This document shows positions 27,138-38,369 of a stretch of 64,000 nucleotides of DNA, one piece after another; the stretch's first letter is position 1, and each line of letters starts with the position of its first letter. The position numbers and the translations under genes were made by a program. The notes beneath the pieces were generated by a model. It worked only from the letters and a program-made list of their open reading frames with translations, searched no databases and was not told the DNA's origin. The stretch is from Pseudomonas laurentiana (GTDB lineage: Bacteria > Pseudomonadota > Gammaproteobacteria > Pseudomonadales > Pseudomonadaceae), in contig NZ_BMQU01000018.1 in the NCBI RefSeq assembly GCF_014648275.1, positions 1-64,000 of the forward strand. Direction: 5' to 3'.

Positions 27138-27157
27138 CAGCGGCCCTCGGGCCGCTG
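27138..27157 (+). terminator. GC hairpin after the aminotransferase gene
   Basis: CAGCGGCC and GGCCGCTG form a perfect eight-base stem with a CTCG loop, 25 bases beyond the stop codon. No T-run follows, so termination may be rho-assisted. Confidence 0.5.
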
Positions 27158-27337
27158 TACCACGACGCGACGACCCCAAGGCCCTGATCCGGCGGGTGCC
27201 CCCGTCGGTTTTGTAAAAATGCCCTTCGCCCCATGAACCTTGTGCAGCCGCTCCAGTCTTAGGCCCTGCCTTGGCGTGTCATGCCTTGGCTGCGTTACTG
27301 CCTTTTCTGTCGTCCTCTCTTCAGAGCTGTCTGCCTC

Positions 27338-28198
27338 ATGCGCCAAGCCGTTCGCTGTTCCCGCGTTGCCTCGCTCTGCCTCATGCCCTTGTTGCCTTTG
27401 TTCGCTGGCCCTGCCGAGGCGGGTGGAGAACGGCAGTTGGCAGAGGCGATCAACGACTACCGTGCCCACCCCCAGCGTTGCAACAGAAGCGCCGGCCGTG
27501 CCTTACCGCCACTGGCGTTGAAGTCGAGCCTGGCATTGCCGATTCGCTATCGCGGTGAAATGCGCGAGGCGTTGAAGGACTCCGGCTATCGAGCCGTTGC
27601 AGTGCGGAGCATTCGATTGGTGGGTGCCTACGATGCCGAAGAGGCGTTTGATCAATTGCAGAGTGATTACTGCGCAGCCTTGCTTGATAACCAGTACACC
27701 GATATAGGCGTCCGTCGCGACGACGGTGAGTGGCGAGTCGTGCTGGCGCGCCCCTTGTTCGAGGGTCACCTGGAGGATCGGCGTGCGGCGGGTACGACCT
27801 TGCTGGCACAGGTCAACGCGGCGCGGGCAAAGCCGCGCCTCTGTGGTCGTAAACGTTTTGCCGCCGCCCGGCCGCTCACGTGGAGCAGCGCCCTGGGCGC
27901 CGCAGCCCAAGGGCATAGCCGGTCGATGGCCAGCGGCAGCTACCTGTCCCATCGCGACCTTGAGGGCGATATGCCCGCTGATCGGGCATGGGCGGCCGGC
28001 TACCGCGGCCGGCAGATTGGCGAGAACATCGCCGCCGGGCAGGGCTCGGCGAACAAGGCATTGGCGGGCTGGCTGGCCAGCCCAGGCCACTGCGCCAACC
28101 TGATGAACCCGATGTTTACTCAGGTTGGCGCAGCCTATGCGACAAACGCGCGCAGCGATGCCGGGGTCTACTGGACGATGCTGTTTGGTGCACCTTGA
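27338..28198 (+). CDS. secreted CAP-domain (SCP/PR1) protein, first of a tandem pair
   Basis: About 286 residues with an N-terminal signal peptide ending near GPAEA, placing it in the periplasm or outside. Two parts are seen: an N-terminal region (about 30-150) with paired cysteines, and a C-terminal CAP domain (about 155-286) with HSRSMASGSYLSH, GENIAAG and GWLASPGHCANLMNP, covering the conserved His/Glu residues of the CAP cleft. The start is uncertain: 27338 (MRQAVRCSR) gives a normal signal peptide, 27281 a longer one. It is paralogous to the next gene. Bacterial CAP proteins have no settled function. Confidence 0.78.
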   Translation: MRQAVRCSRVASLCLMPLLPLFAGPAEAGGERQLAEAINDYRAHPQRCNRSAGRALPPLALKSSLALPIRYRGEMREALKDSGYRAVAVRSIRLVGAYDAEEAFDQLQSDYCAALLDNQYTDIGVRRDDGEWRVVLARPLFEGHLEDRRAAGTTLLAQVNAARAKPRLCGRKRFAAARPLTWSSALGAAAQGHSRSMASGSYLSHRDLEGDMPADRAWAAGYRGRQIGENIAAGQGSANKALAGWLASPGHCANLMNPMFTQVGAAYATNARSDAGVYWTMLFGAP

Positions 28199-28266
28199 GT
28201 AAAGCCCTTGTGCCGTAGGGGGGGATTTCGCGCATTATTAGCACCATCAGTAAAAGGGAGAGTTAC

Positions 28267-29118
28267 ATGCGCGTCCTATCATTCGCTATGGGTGTTGCCG
28301 CGGTGTCTGCGGGGCTGGTGTCGGTTGCTGCCGCTGCAGCAACCGAGGAGACGCAACTGGTCGAGTCGATCAATGCCTACCGCGGCCAGGTGCAGCGCTG
28401 TGCGGGGCAGGCTTCGCAGGAGTTGCCACCGCTTGCAGCCGATCCGCGTCTGGTGTTGTCCGCCAGTGGTGTTGGCGACCTGCAGCAGGCGCTGGCCCGA
28501 GCGTCCTACCCGATGGTCAATGTACAGGCGATCAGCTTGTCCGGGCCGCGTGATGCGCAGGCCGCGATGAAGGCGGTGCAGGAGAGTTTCTGCCAGATCG
28601 TGCTGGACCCGCAGTTCGTCGATATCGGTGTCAGCCGGGAGGACCGTGCCTGGCGCATCGTGCTGGCTCGACCGCTGTTGGCCGGTCGACTGGGCGACTG
28701 GCAGGCCGAGGGCCAGAAGCTCCTTGAACAGGTCAATAGCGCACGTGGTCAGGCCCGCCAGTGCGGCACTCAGCCCTTTAGCGCGACAACGCCGTTGGCC
28801 TGGAATGTGACACTGGCGACAGCGGCTGAGGGCCATACCCGCTCCATGGCCAACCACAACTTCTTCGATCACAAGGACCGCGAGGGTCGTACACCGGGTG
28901 ACCGGGCTGAACTGGCAGGTTACAGCGGCCAACTGATTGGCGAGAACATTGCCGCCGGGCAAGACACCGTACGCAAGGTGGTCGACGGCTGGCTGGCCAG
29001 CCCTGGCCACTGTGCCAACCTGATGAACCCGCGGTTCCGCGAACTGGGCGCAGCCTATGCGGTTGACCCCAAGAGTGATGCAGGCATCTACTGGACGGCG
29101 ATGTTCGGTACGCCGTGA
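28267..29118 (+). CDS. secreted CAP-domain (SCP/PR1) protein, second of a tandem pair
   Basis: A 283-residue exported protein (signal peptide about 1-25, cleaved near AAAA). It shares the two-part layout of its upstream neighbour: an N-terminal region beginning ETQLVESINAYRGQVQRC, then a CAP domain with HTRSMANHNFFDH, GENIAAG and GWLASPGHCANLMNP. AAAAGGGAG precedes the ATG. It lies 68 bases after the first copy, so the two may be co-transcribed. The pair arose by tandem duplication; the C-terminal domains are much more alike than the N-terminal halves. Confidence 0.82.
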   Translation: MRVLSFAMGVAAVSAGLVSVAAAAATEETQLVESINAYRGQVQRCAGQASQELPPLAADPRLVLSASGVGDLQQALARASYPMVNVQAISLSGPRDAQAAMKAVQESFCQIVLDPQFVDIGVSREDRAWRIVLARPLLAGRLGDWQAEGQKLLEQVNSARGQARQCGTQPFSATTPLAWNVTLATAAEGHTRSMANHNFFDHKDREGRTPGDRAELAGYSGQLIGENIAAGQDTVRKVVDGWLASPGHCANLMNPRFRELGAAYAVDPKSDAGIYWTAMFGTP

Positions 29119-29165
29119 ATGCCTGAAACGCTCAACACGGCAACCGCTGCGGTCTTATGGGGTTT

Positions 29166-29203
29166 CTGTGGGATGCAGGCTTGCCAGCGATGGCGTCGGC
29201 GTG
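29166..29203. repeat. REP-like element, degenerate
   Basis: CAGGCTTGCCAGCGATGGCG matches the core of two other elements in this window (52750-52776, 60301-60335), sharing GCTTGCC-x-GCGAT. Such intergenic palindromes are abundant in Pseudomonas genomes. It lies just past the second CAP gene, where REP elements commonly stabilise mRNA 3' ends. Confidence 0.5.
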
Positions 29204-29255
29204 GGTGTCAGTGCCTGCGCGGCGCTTGCATCGTTGGCTTGAAAGCGAAGGCCAC

Positions 29256-29438
29256 TCAAGAGCGTTTCTTTTGCAGGCCTTTCAGGCGCTGGGTTGCGCG
29301 CTGTACGGCGGCCATCTTTTCCGGTCGCTTCATGCGCTTCCATTTCTTGATCTCCTCCTTGCTGCGACCACAACTCAGGCACAGGTCACCGCTGAGTTGG
29401 CAGACGGAGATACACGGGTTCTCGATATCCTTGGCCAT
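29256..29438 (-). CDS. DUF1289 small zinc-ribbon-like protein
   Basis: A 60-residue cytoplasmic protein with the DUF1289 pattern: NPCISVCQLSGDLCLSCGRS supplies four cysteines likely to bind a metal, followed by a basic helix (EEIKKWKRM). Length and motif are typical. Function is unknown. It starts three bases after the stop of the upstream gene at 29442-29798 and is probably co-transcribed with it. Confidence 0.85.
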   Translation of the reverse strand: MAKDIENPCISVCQLSGDLCLSCGRSKEEIKKWKRMKRPEKMAAVQRATQRLKGLQKKRS

Positions 29439-29441
29439 GCT

Positions 29442-29798
29442 TCAACCCCGCGCCAGACGCTGCTGCCAGTTTCCCGCATGGGTGCGCTGGCATTGTTCTT
29501 CCGTGTCGTAGTGCACATGTGTCGACACCGGGCTGAGGGCGATCCCGGCTTCGACCAGCGCCGCTGCAGTCAGCTCAACCATGCGCGCGCCTTGCCCGCT
29601 GGCCAAAGCTTGTTGCTTGTGGGTCAGGGTATCGAAGACCCAGGTAACCCTCAGGCTGGAGGGGAACGCCCTGTAATCCACTGTGTGGGTCAGCCAGCAG
29701 AATCCGACGATTTCCGCTTTTGCTGTCTCGCAGGCCTCAGTCAGGGTCGCCACCAGGCGGCGTTCGGTATGCGCCTGGTCGCGTTTGTTGAGCAACAT
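29442..29798 (-). CDS. conserved hypothetical cytoplasmic protein
   Basis: A 118-residue protein without signal or membrane segment. I chose the ATG at 29798 because AAGGA lies seven bases upstream; the longer frame to 29900 adds residues unlike a protein. It has an alpha/beta-looking composition with LRVTWVFDTL in the middle and STHVHYDTEEQC near the end. No family is recognised. It is co-oriented and nearly contiguous with the DUF1289 gene. Confidence 0.65.
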   Translation of the reverse strand: MLLNKRDQAHTERRLVATLTEACETAKAEIVGFCWLTHTVDYRAFPSSLRVTWVFDTLTHKQQALASGQGARMVELTAAALVEAGIALSPVSTHVHYDTEEQCQRTHAGNWQQRLARG

Positions 29799-29992
29799 GG
29801 GGTGATCCTTGTGTGTGTCGTAGAACGGCCTCGTTGGTGAAACGATTTTTGCACCAATGGGTGACTTGTTCCGTTTGGCCGTCATCTCTGCATGCATCAT
29901 AAGCGATGTCCTGATGCCACGAGCACAGGATGCGTATGCTTTGGGTGGGCCGAGGAGTGTAGGCCGGTTGCTCTCGCGCAGAGCATTTCAAC

Positions 29993-31567
29993 TTGGAAGT
30001 GGACTTTCCGTTTGGTGCATACGTGAAACGTGATATTCGCCTGGCTGTATTGCTGCTGTTCGTTGTGTGCTTTTCCTTGGCGTTGCTGACGGTCTGGAAG
30101 GTGTGGTCGTCTCGCGAACGGGCGTTGAATGAGGTCAATTTCCATAGCCTCAACCTGACTCAAGCACTGGATACCTACGCTGAAGGCATCATCAACCAGA
30201 GTTCAATGTTGCTGCTTGGCTTGGTGGAGCGCCTGGAGATCGATGGGAGCGGGCCGCAGCAGATCGAGCGGTTGCGTGCGTTGGTCAGTAACCAGCAGTA
30301 CCTGCTGAGCCAACTGAGCGGCATCACGATCTACAACCAGGCGGGCGATTGGCTCATGTCCTCGAACAGGCCCGTCAAGGTTGGCGCCAACAGCAGTGAC
30401 CGGGCGTTTTTCATTCATCACCGGGAAAATCCATCCCGTGAGATTTTCATCGGTCTACCCATCCGAAGCCGTTCCACCCACGAATGGGTGATTACGGTCA
30501 GCAGACGTTTTGATCACAGTGATGGGCGGTTCGCGGGTGTCGTTGCAGTGACCCTGGGTATCGAAAACTTCCTGAATGTGTTCGGCAAGCTAGACCTTGG
30601 ACAGGAGGGTGCCATTGGCTTGTCGTATGCTGATGGCCAACTGCTGGTTCGTTACCCGTTTCGTGAGCAGGACATGGGGCGCAACTTCTCCACGTCACCC
30701 ATCTACACCCGGTACCTCGTTGACCGCTCTGTCGGGACGGCGTCCTTTGCCTCAAGCCTTGACGGGGTCGAGCGACTCTATGCGTTCCGCAAGAATGAGC
30801 ATTTGCCGTTGGTCACCACCGTGGCGATGGGCAAGAACGAAGCCCTTGCGACCTGGCGCATGGAGGCCTGCCTCTCGGCGGGTGTTGTGTTGACCTTGTT
30901 GTTTGTGATCGGCGGGATAGGGTTGCGCCTGATCCGCGATATCAACCGCAGGGCCGAGGCAGAAGCCCAACTGGTGATTGCCCGTGAGGCGCTGTTGCAA
31001 ACCAACGAACGCCTGGAACTGCTGGCTTCCATGGATCAGTTGACCGGACTGGCTAATCGCAGGCGTTTCGAGGAGGTACTTGGCACAGAGGTGAAGCGCG
31101 CTAACCGAGAGCGCACGCCGCTTTCTCTGTTGCTGATCGATATCGATTACTTCAAGTTGTTCAACGATACCTATGGGCATGTTGCCGGGGACGAGGGCCT
31201 GAGAGTGGTCAGCCGCGTGCTTCAGCAGTGTGTCAAGCGGCCCTCCGATCTGGCTGCGCGCTACGGAGGAGAAGAGTTGGCGGTGATTCTGCCGAACACC
31301 ACGGAGGCCGGAGCAGTTGCCGTTGCCGAGCGTGTACTTGAGCGCCTGAGCCACTCGAACATTGCCCACCGCAGCAGCCCGTATGGTCGGCTGACCGTGA
31401 GCATCGGTGTTGCCGTGATGCCGGTCGCGCAAGCGCAGGACGCCGCGCTTGCGCTGGTTGAGGCTGCGGACCAGGCGTTGTATGAGGCAAAAGCCGAAGG
31501 CCGCAATCGAGTGGCTGTTTACTTGGCGCTACAGCAGGAGCAGCAGCCCCCCGGCTGCCAGGCCTAG
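29993..31567 (+). CDS. membrane diguanylate cyclase with extracytoplasmic Cache sensor
   Basis: About 524 residues. A membrane helix (about 15-37) is followed by a periplasmic dCache-like sensor (about 45-280, with VVAVTLGIENFLNVFG), a second helix (about 285-308), a short coiled coil and a GGDEF domain (about 345-505). The active site reads GGEEL, still within the active GG[DE]E[FL] pattern, and an RPSD product-inhibition site stands five residues before it. It should make c-di-GMP in response to a periplasmic ligand. The start is uncertain (TTG 29993, GTG 29999 or GTG 30023). Its 3' end overlaps the convergent gene by 39 bases. Confidence 0.85.
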   Translation: MEVDFPFGAYVKRDIRLAVLLLFVVCFSLALLTVWKVWSSRERALNEVNFHSLNLTQALDTYAEGIINQSSMLLLGLVERLEIDGSGPQQIERLRALVSNQQYLLSQLSGITIYNQAGDWLMSSNRPVKVGANSSDRAFFIHHRENPSREIFIGLPIRSRSTHEWVITVSRRFDHSDGRFAGVVAVTLGIENFLNVFGKLDLGQEGAIGLSYADGQLLVRYPFREQDMGRNFSTSPIYTRYLVDRSVGTASFASSLDGVERLYAFRKNEHLPLVTTVAMGKNEALATWRMEACLSAGVVLTLLFVIGGIGLRLIRDINRRAEAEAQLVIAREALLQTNERLELLASMDQLTGLANRRRFEEVLGTEVKRANRERTPLSLLLIDIDYFKLFNDTYGHVAGDEGLRVVSRVLQQCVKRPSDLAARYGGEELAVILPNTTEAGAVAVAERVLERLSHSNIAHRSSPYGRLTVSIGVAVMPVAQAQDAALALVEAADQALYEAKAEGRNRVAVYLALQQEQQPPGCQA

Positions 31568-32779
31568 CAGGAAGCACAGGCTTTCCAGGCCTGTTTTGCG
31601 CGGTGCCAGGGTGAAGGCATAGATACCTTTGACCAGGTTGTTGCTGGAGGTTGCAACGATAATGGCAGAGGCCGCGACCGACAGCGGCGTACTGCTCGCG
31701 GCAGACTGCGTCATGCCGAGAATGAACGGGTCTACATCGGTGACGCCCATCACCGTTGCCAGCGAGTAGATGCCCACGGCCCCCAAGTATTCGATCGCCA
31801 GGTGTGTCGCCACCAGCATGCCCACAAACAGAAATGCAAACAGCAGCGCGGCACTGATCTCCAGCGGGTTTTTGGGTTCAAGTGGCTTCATCGTCGCCGC
31901 CCCGGCATATCCTCTTCGTGACCATAGCCAACCGACGAGTATCGCCAGACCGCCCAGGACAATGAAGGGAAGTGCCAGGCGGCTCATAAGATCGCGGTTG
32001 AACAGGGCCAGGAGGACCGCCAGGCGCAAGTACATCGCGCCAGACGCAATCAGGATGGCGCCAGAATAGAGGTGCGTCTGTTCTTCCTGTTGCGAGCGCC
32101 TGGCGAGTACCACCGTCGTCACGGTCGACGAATAGGCGCCGCCCACGAGTGCCGACATCAGCACGCTGCTCTGGTTTTTGGTTACCCGCTGCAGCACATA
32201 GCTGCCGTACGACAGGGCGCTCACCGCAACCACGACAAGCCAACTGGTGAAGGGGTTGATCTTGAACGGGGTGAGCGGGGTGTTCGGCAACAGCGGCAAG
32301 ATCACCGCAGATAACAGAAGGAATTTTGCGAAGGTCAGAATGTCCGTGGCTTGAATGCGCTTTGCCAGGTTTTCCAGCTGTGTCTTCAGTTCCAGCAGGA
32401 TGATGCTGGAGACGGTCAGTGCGGTAGCCAGCCAGAACATCTCGTGATAGATCAGGGCGCCCACCAGGTAGGTGGCCAGCCCGGACATTTCCGAGGTGAT
32501 GCCGGGCGCCCCTGTAGAGGAAAGCCGGTGCCAGTAGGCCAGCAACAGGAAGGCCGCCACCACGGCAAAACCCAGCGCCTGCGGTAGCACTTCACCGCTG
32601 TTCAGCACCGCAATGGAATAGCCGATGAGCCCTATCAACGGATAGGTACGCACGCCGCCAAAGGCATACGGTTCATTGTTGGTCTTATGTTCTTCACGCT
32701 CCAGCCCGATGAGAAAAGACAGGAACAGTACAAAGAAAAGGTGGATGGCGTCGGTGGGTAGCCAGTCAAAGATGTTCAT
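31529..32779 (-). CDS. MgtC/SapB-DUF4010 membrane protein
   Basis: A 416-residue integral membrane protein with about 11-12 helices. The N-terminal third has the MgtC/SapB signature (FLIGLEREE, GGVRTYPLIGLIGY) and the rest is DUF4010 (TSWLVVVAVSALSYGSYVLQR, SSTVTTVVLARRS, MGVTDVDPFILGMTQSA). Family members are of unproven function, with suggested roles in ion homeostasis. The extreme C-terminus (GLLLLL) is encoded within the overlap with the convergent GGDEF gene. It has no operon partner. Confidence 0.82.
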   Translation of the reverse strand: MNIFDWLPTDAIHLFFVLFLSFLIGLEREEHKTNNEPYAFGGVRTYPLIGLIGYSIAVLNSGEVLPQALGFAVVAAFLLLAYWHRLSSTGAPGITSEMSGLATYLVGALIYHEMFWLATALTVSSIILLELKTQLENLAKRIQATDILTFAKFLLLSAVILPLLPNTPLTPFKINPFTSWLVVVAVSALSYGSYVLQRVTKNQSSVLMSALVGGAYSSTVTTVVLARRSQQEEQTHLYSGAILIASGAMYLRLAVLLALFNRDLMSRLALPFIVLGGLAILVGWLWSRRGYAGAATMKPLEPKNPLEISAALLFAFLFVGMLVATHLAIEYLGAVGIYSLATVMGVTDVDPFILGMTQSAASSTPLSVAASAIIVATSSNNLVKGIYAFTLAPRKTGLESLCFLLGLAAGGLLLLL

Positions 32780-32992
32780 CGGATCCCATCAAGGCAGGTG
32801 GCAAGAAACCCTCACACTATAGTCTCAACCGAGTGCACCGTGTTGGTGCATTGCATGCTGTTCAAAGTGGATAGATCAAACCTCGACAGCTCGCCCAAGA
32901 TAGCCCTCAACGCGTTAAAGGGGACGTCATGCACCCCGTGATGCGTAGAGGGCGCCATTCCTGGTGCTACCCAAAACAACAACGAGGTTTTT

Positions 32993-34351
32993 ATGAATAC
33001 CCCTTTCGATCAGCTGTCCGCCTGGCTGAAAGAACACAAGATTACTGAAGTGGAGTGCGTGGTCAGCGATTTGACCGGGATTGCCCGTGGCAAGATCGCG
33101 CCCACCAACAAGTTCCTGCATGAACGGGGCATGCGCCTGCCGGAAAGTGTGTTGCTGCAGACGGTGACCGGCGATTTCGTCGACGACGATATCTACTACG
33201 ACCTGCTCGACCCGGCGGATATCGACATGATCTGCCGGCCAGACTCAACGGCCATCTATGCCGTGCCGTGGGCCATCGAGCCGACCGCCATTGTGATTCA
33301 CGACACCTTCGACAAGTCTGGCAATCCGATCGAGCTGTCGCCGCGCAACGTCCTGAAGAACGTCTTGAAGCTGTATGCCGACAAAGGCTGGCAGCCCATT
33401 GTCGCGCCCGAGATGGAGTTCTACCTGACCCAGCGTTGTGACGACCCCGATCTGCCGCTGCAAGCGCCACTGGGGCGTTCGGGCCGTGCCGAGAGTGGTC
33501 GGCAGTCGTTTTCAATCGATGCTGCAAACGAATTCGACCCGCTGTTTGAAGACGTCTATGACTGGTGCGAAGCCCAAGGCCTGGACCTCGACACACTGAT
33601 CCATGAAGACGGCCCGGCACAGATGGAAATCAACTTCCGTCATGGCGATGCGCTGGACCTGGCCGACCAGATCACCGTGTTCAAGCGCACGATGCGCGAG
33701 GCTGCGCTCAAGCACAACGTCACCGCCACGTTCATGGCCAAGCCGGTAGGGGATGAGCCAGGCAGTGCGATGCACCTGCACCAGAGCGTGGTGGACATCG
33801 CCAGCGGAAAACCGATCTTCGTCGATGCCGACGGGAAGATGAGCGAACTGTTCCTCCATCACATTGGCGGCTTGCAGAAGTACATCCCGAAAGTGCTGCC
33901 AATGTTCGCGCCCAACGTCAACTCGTTCCGCCGCTTCCTGCCGGACACCTCGGCGCCAGTGAATGTGGAGTGGGGCGAAGAGAACCGCACAGTGGGCCTG
34001 CGTGTGCCGACCTCCAGCCCCGAAGCCATGCGTGTGGAGAACCGCCTGCCGGGGGCCGATGCCAACCCGTACCTGGCCATTGCCGCCAGCTTGCTCTGTG
34101 GCTATCTGGGCATGGTCGAGCAGATCACCCCGAGCGCCGCCGTTCAGGGCCGGGCCTACGAGCGCCGCAACCTGCGCCTGCCGATCACCATCGAGGACGC
34201 GCTGGCACACATGGAGGACTGCCCGACCATCGAGCGCTACCTGGGTAGCAAGTTCGTGCGCGGTTATGTCGCGGTGAAACGTGCCGAGCATGAGAACTTC
34301 AAGCGGGTCATCAGCTCATGGGAGCGTGAATTCCTGTTGCTCAGCGTCTGA
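32993..34351 (+). CDS. puuA: gamma-glutamylputrescine synthetase (glutamine synthetase family)
   Basis: A 452-residue ATP-dependent ligase joining glutamate to putrescine, the first step of the gamma-glutamylated polyamine pathway. Glutamine-synthetase motifs are present: APEMEFYL and EDGPAQMEINFRHGD for metal binding, GSAMHLHQS for ATP, NSFRRFLPDTSAPVNVEWG for substrate, and RVENRLPGADANPYLA. The tyrosine adenylylation segment of true GlnA is lacking. CGAGG precedes the ATG. It heads a three-gene operon with a putrescine-binding protein and a PuuB-type oxidase. Other polyamines are possible substrates. Confidence 0.88.
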   Translation: MNTPFDQLSAWLKEHKITEVECVVSDLTGIARGKIAPTNKFLHERGMRLPESVLLQTVTGDFVDDDIYYDLLDPADIDMICRPDSTAIYAVPWAIEPTAIVIHDTFDKSGNPIELSPRNVLKNVLKLYADKGWQPIVAPEMEFYLTQRCDDPDLPLQAPLGRSGRAESGRQSFSIDAANEFDPLFEDVYDWCEAQGLDLDTLIHEDGPAQMEINFRHGDALDLADQITVFKRTMREAALKHNVTATFMAKPVGDEPGSAMHLHQSVVDIASGKPIFVDADGKMSELFLHHIGGLQKYIPKVLPMFAPNVNSFRRFLPDTSAPVNVEWGEENRTVGLRVPTSSPEAMRVENRLPGADANPYLAIAASLLCGYLGMVEQITPSAAVQGRAYERRNLRLPITIEDALAHMEDCPTIERYLGSKFVRGYVAVKRAEHENFKRVISSWEREFLLLSV

Positions 34352-34378
34352 TTTCGGCCACGTCATACCCATCGATAA

Positions 34379-36798
<2,420 letters not shown>

Positions 36799-36820
36799 GC
36801 CCTTTACGTTGTCGGCCATT

Positions 36821-38146
36821 TCAGATCACCTCTGTCGTGGGCTTGATCAGTGGCGCTTTGGGATTGACCTCGAAGCGCACTTCAGCGACCCGAATCGTGT
36901 CGGTGAGCGGCAGGCTGATGCGGTGAGTGAGCGACACGGTCAGCGCATCGGTGTCGATACACAGGGTGTCGGTGAGCAGGGGCAGCGGCAGGAGCGCGCC
37001 GCTGCGAAGGCGCAGCAGCACAAAGGGGCGATGGCCAGGCAGCTCGATGCACGCGCGACCGTTCCGGCTGAGCGCAGGTGCTATCAGGTTGAACAGCTCA
37101 ATCTGCAGGTCTGGCGGCGCAAACGGGATCTGTTGATCTGCCGGGGCAGCATTCCAGTAACCAAAATCGAAGTCCTTCGGAGGGCTGGGCCAGCGCTCTC
37201 GCATCCAGGTCTCGTCATAGGTGCCAGCCAGCACCAGGCGTGGCGCCCAGGCGCGGCCAACAATACCGAAGCCGGCTGGTGTGTAGCGGTAGGTTGCCGC
37301 TACCTGCGCGATCTGGCGTGCGTCCAACGTAGCGCTTGGGTGATCCCCTATGCTCAGGCGCTCTATGGGGTCGCTCAGGTGCTCAATCTGCGGGGCCGGT
37401 AGCTGGTGCAATGAGGTATCGAGCTGCCAGGCCAGCTGTTCATGGCGTTTCTCGATCCAGCCACAACCCAGCGGGTTGCTGAAACAGACTTCGTTGAGTA
37501 GATACGCCGGGGCGGTTTGATCGTGCGCGTGTTCCGGGTTCTTCACGACACTGCTGCCACCGAAGGCGTGTTCCCAGCGCAGGGGTACGCGCAAGGCCGG
37601 TTCCGGCTCGCTCAGTTGCCAGCCCAGCAGGCCGCGCCTGAAGTGTCGCGGCCCGGTGAAACGCAGGTGTTTTTCGAGCAATACCTGCCGGGTAGGGGCA
37701 TCGCGATGTTGCCGCGCGGCATGCTCACGCGCCGCTTGCCCGTCCCTCAGTTGCTGTTCTGTCAGGCACTCGCCGGGAGGCAGCGGTGCATGAACCACAG
37801 GGCGAGCCGGGATGCTCAGCCGCACGCCGGCTTCCCAACAGGCTGTCGGCTGCCCGAACGGGGCATGGGCATGCCCCATCACCAGCACATCGCAGCGGGG
37901 TTTGAAGGGTACAAGGTCACTCTCGGCCCGGACACTGCTCTGGCCTTCCTCGCCGTAATAGTCATCGGCATAGGTCAGCGAAATCGGGTCGCTATCCATC
38001 ACTTCAGCATTGAATGTGCCGGGTGCCTGGGTCATCGGCCTCAACCGATAGGCGACTTTCATGGCTATGATCGAGTGTTCCACGTCATGCAGGTCAAGTG
38101 CGCTGAAGCACAGGGCATGGAACGGGGTCAGGTTACGAAATTCCAT
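36821..38146 (-). CDS. DUF2169 protein, usually T6SS-associated, here an orphan
   Basis: A 441-residue cytoplasmic protein of the DUF2169 family: the N-terminus MEFRNLTPFHALCFSALD, then SDLVPFKPRCDVLVMGHAHAP and PLRWEHAFGG are the family landmarks. DUF2169 proteins normally sit in type VI secretion clusters beside VgrG and effectors, where they are thought to act as effector adaptors. None of those genes is present within 20 kb here. I use the ATG at 38146, with GAG six bases upstream, in preference to 38173, whose AAGG directly abuts it. The C-terminal half is less conserved. Confidence 0.75.
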   Translation of the reverse strand: MEFRNLTPFHALCFSALDLHDVEHSIIAMKVAYRLRPMTQAPGTFNAEVMDSDPISLTYADDYYGEEGQSSVRAESDLVPFKPRCDVLVMGHAHAPFGQPTACWEAGVRLSIPARPVVHAPLPPGECLTEQQLRDGQAAREHAARQHRDAPTRQVLLEKHLRFTGPRHFRRGLLGWQLSEPEPALRVPLRWEHAFGGSSVVKNPEHAHDQTAPAYLLNEVCFSNPLGCGWIEKRHEQLAWQLDTSLHQLPAPQIEHLSDPIERLSIGDHPSATLDARQIAQVAATYRYTPAGFGIVGRAWAPRLVLAGTYDETWMRERWPSPPKDFDFGYWNAAPADQQIPFAPPDLQIELFNLIAPALSRNGRACIELPGHRPFVLLRLRSGALLPLPLLTDTLCIDTDALTVSLTHRISLPLTDTIRVAEVRFEVNPKAPLIKPTTEVI

Positions 38147-38369
38147 TTCAATCTCATCAGTTGATATCGACATCCTTGCCGTGTGGTGGTGCAGGGTGTG
38201 TGCTGATGTGAAGCAGGGCTTCGATAGATGCTTAGCGTATGCCTCTGAACGGAAGCGTGCGTGGCGCGGCTAAATTGTTGATATAGGAAATTTCCTATAG
38301 AGAAGAGGGAATTGTCTCTTTCTGCTTAAATCGACGGGCGACTTGATCAGGTGCCGCACTCAGGGGCGT

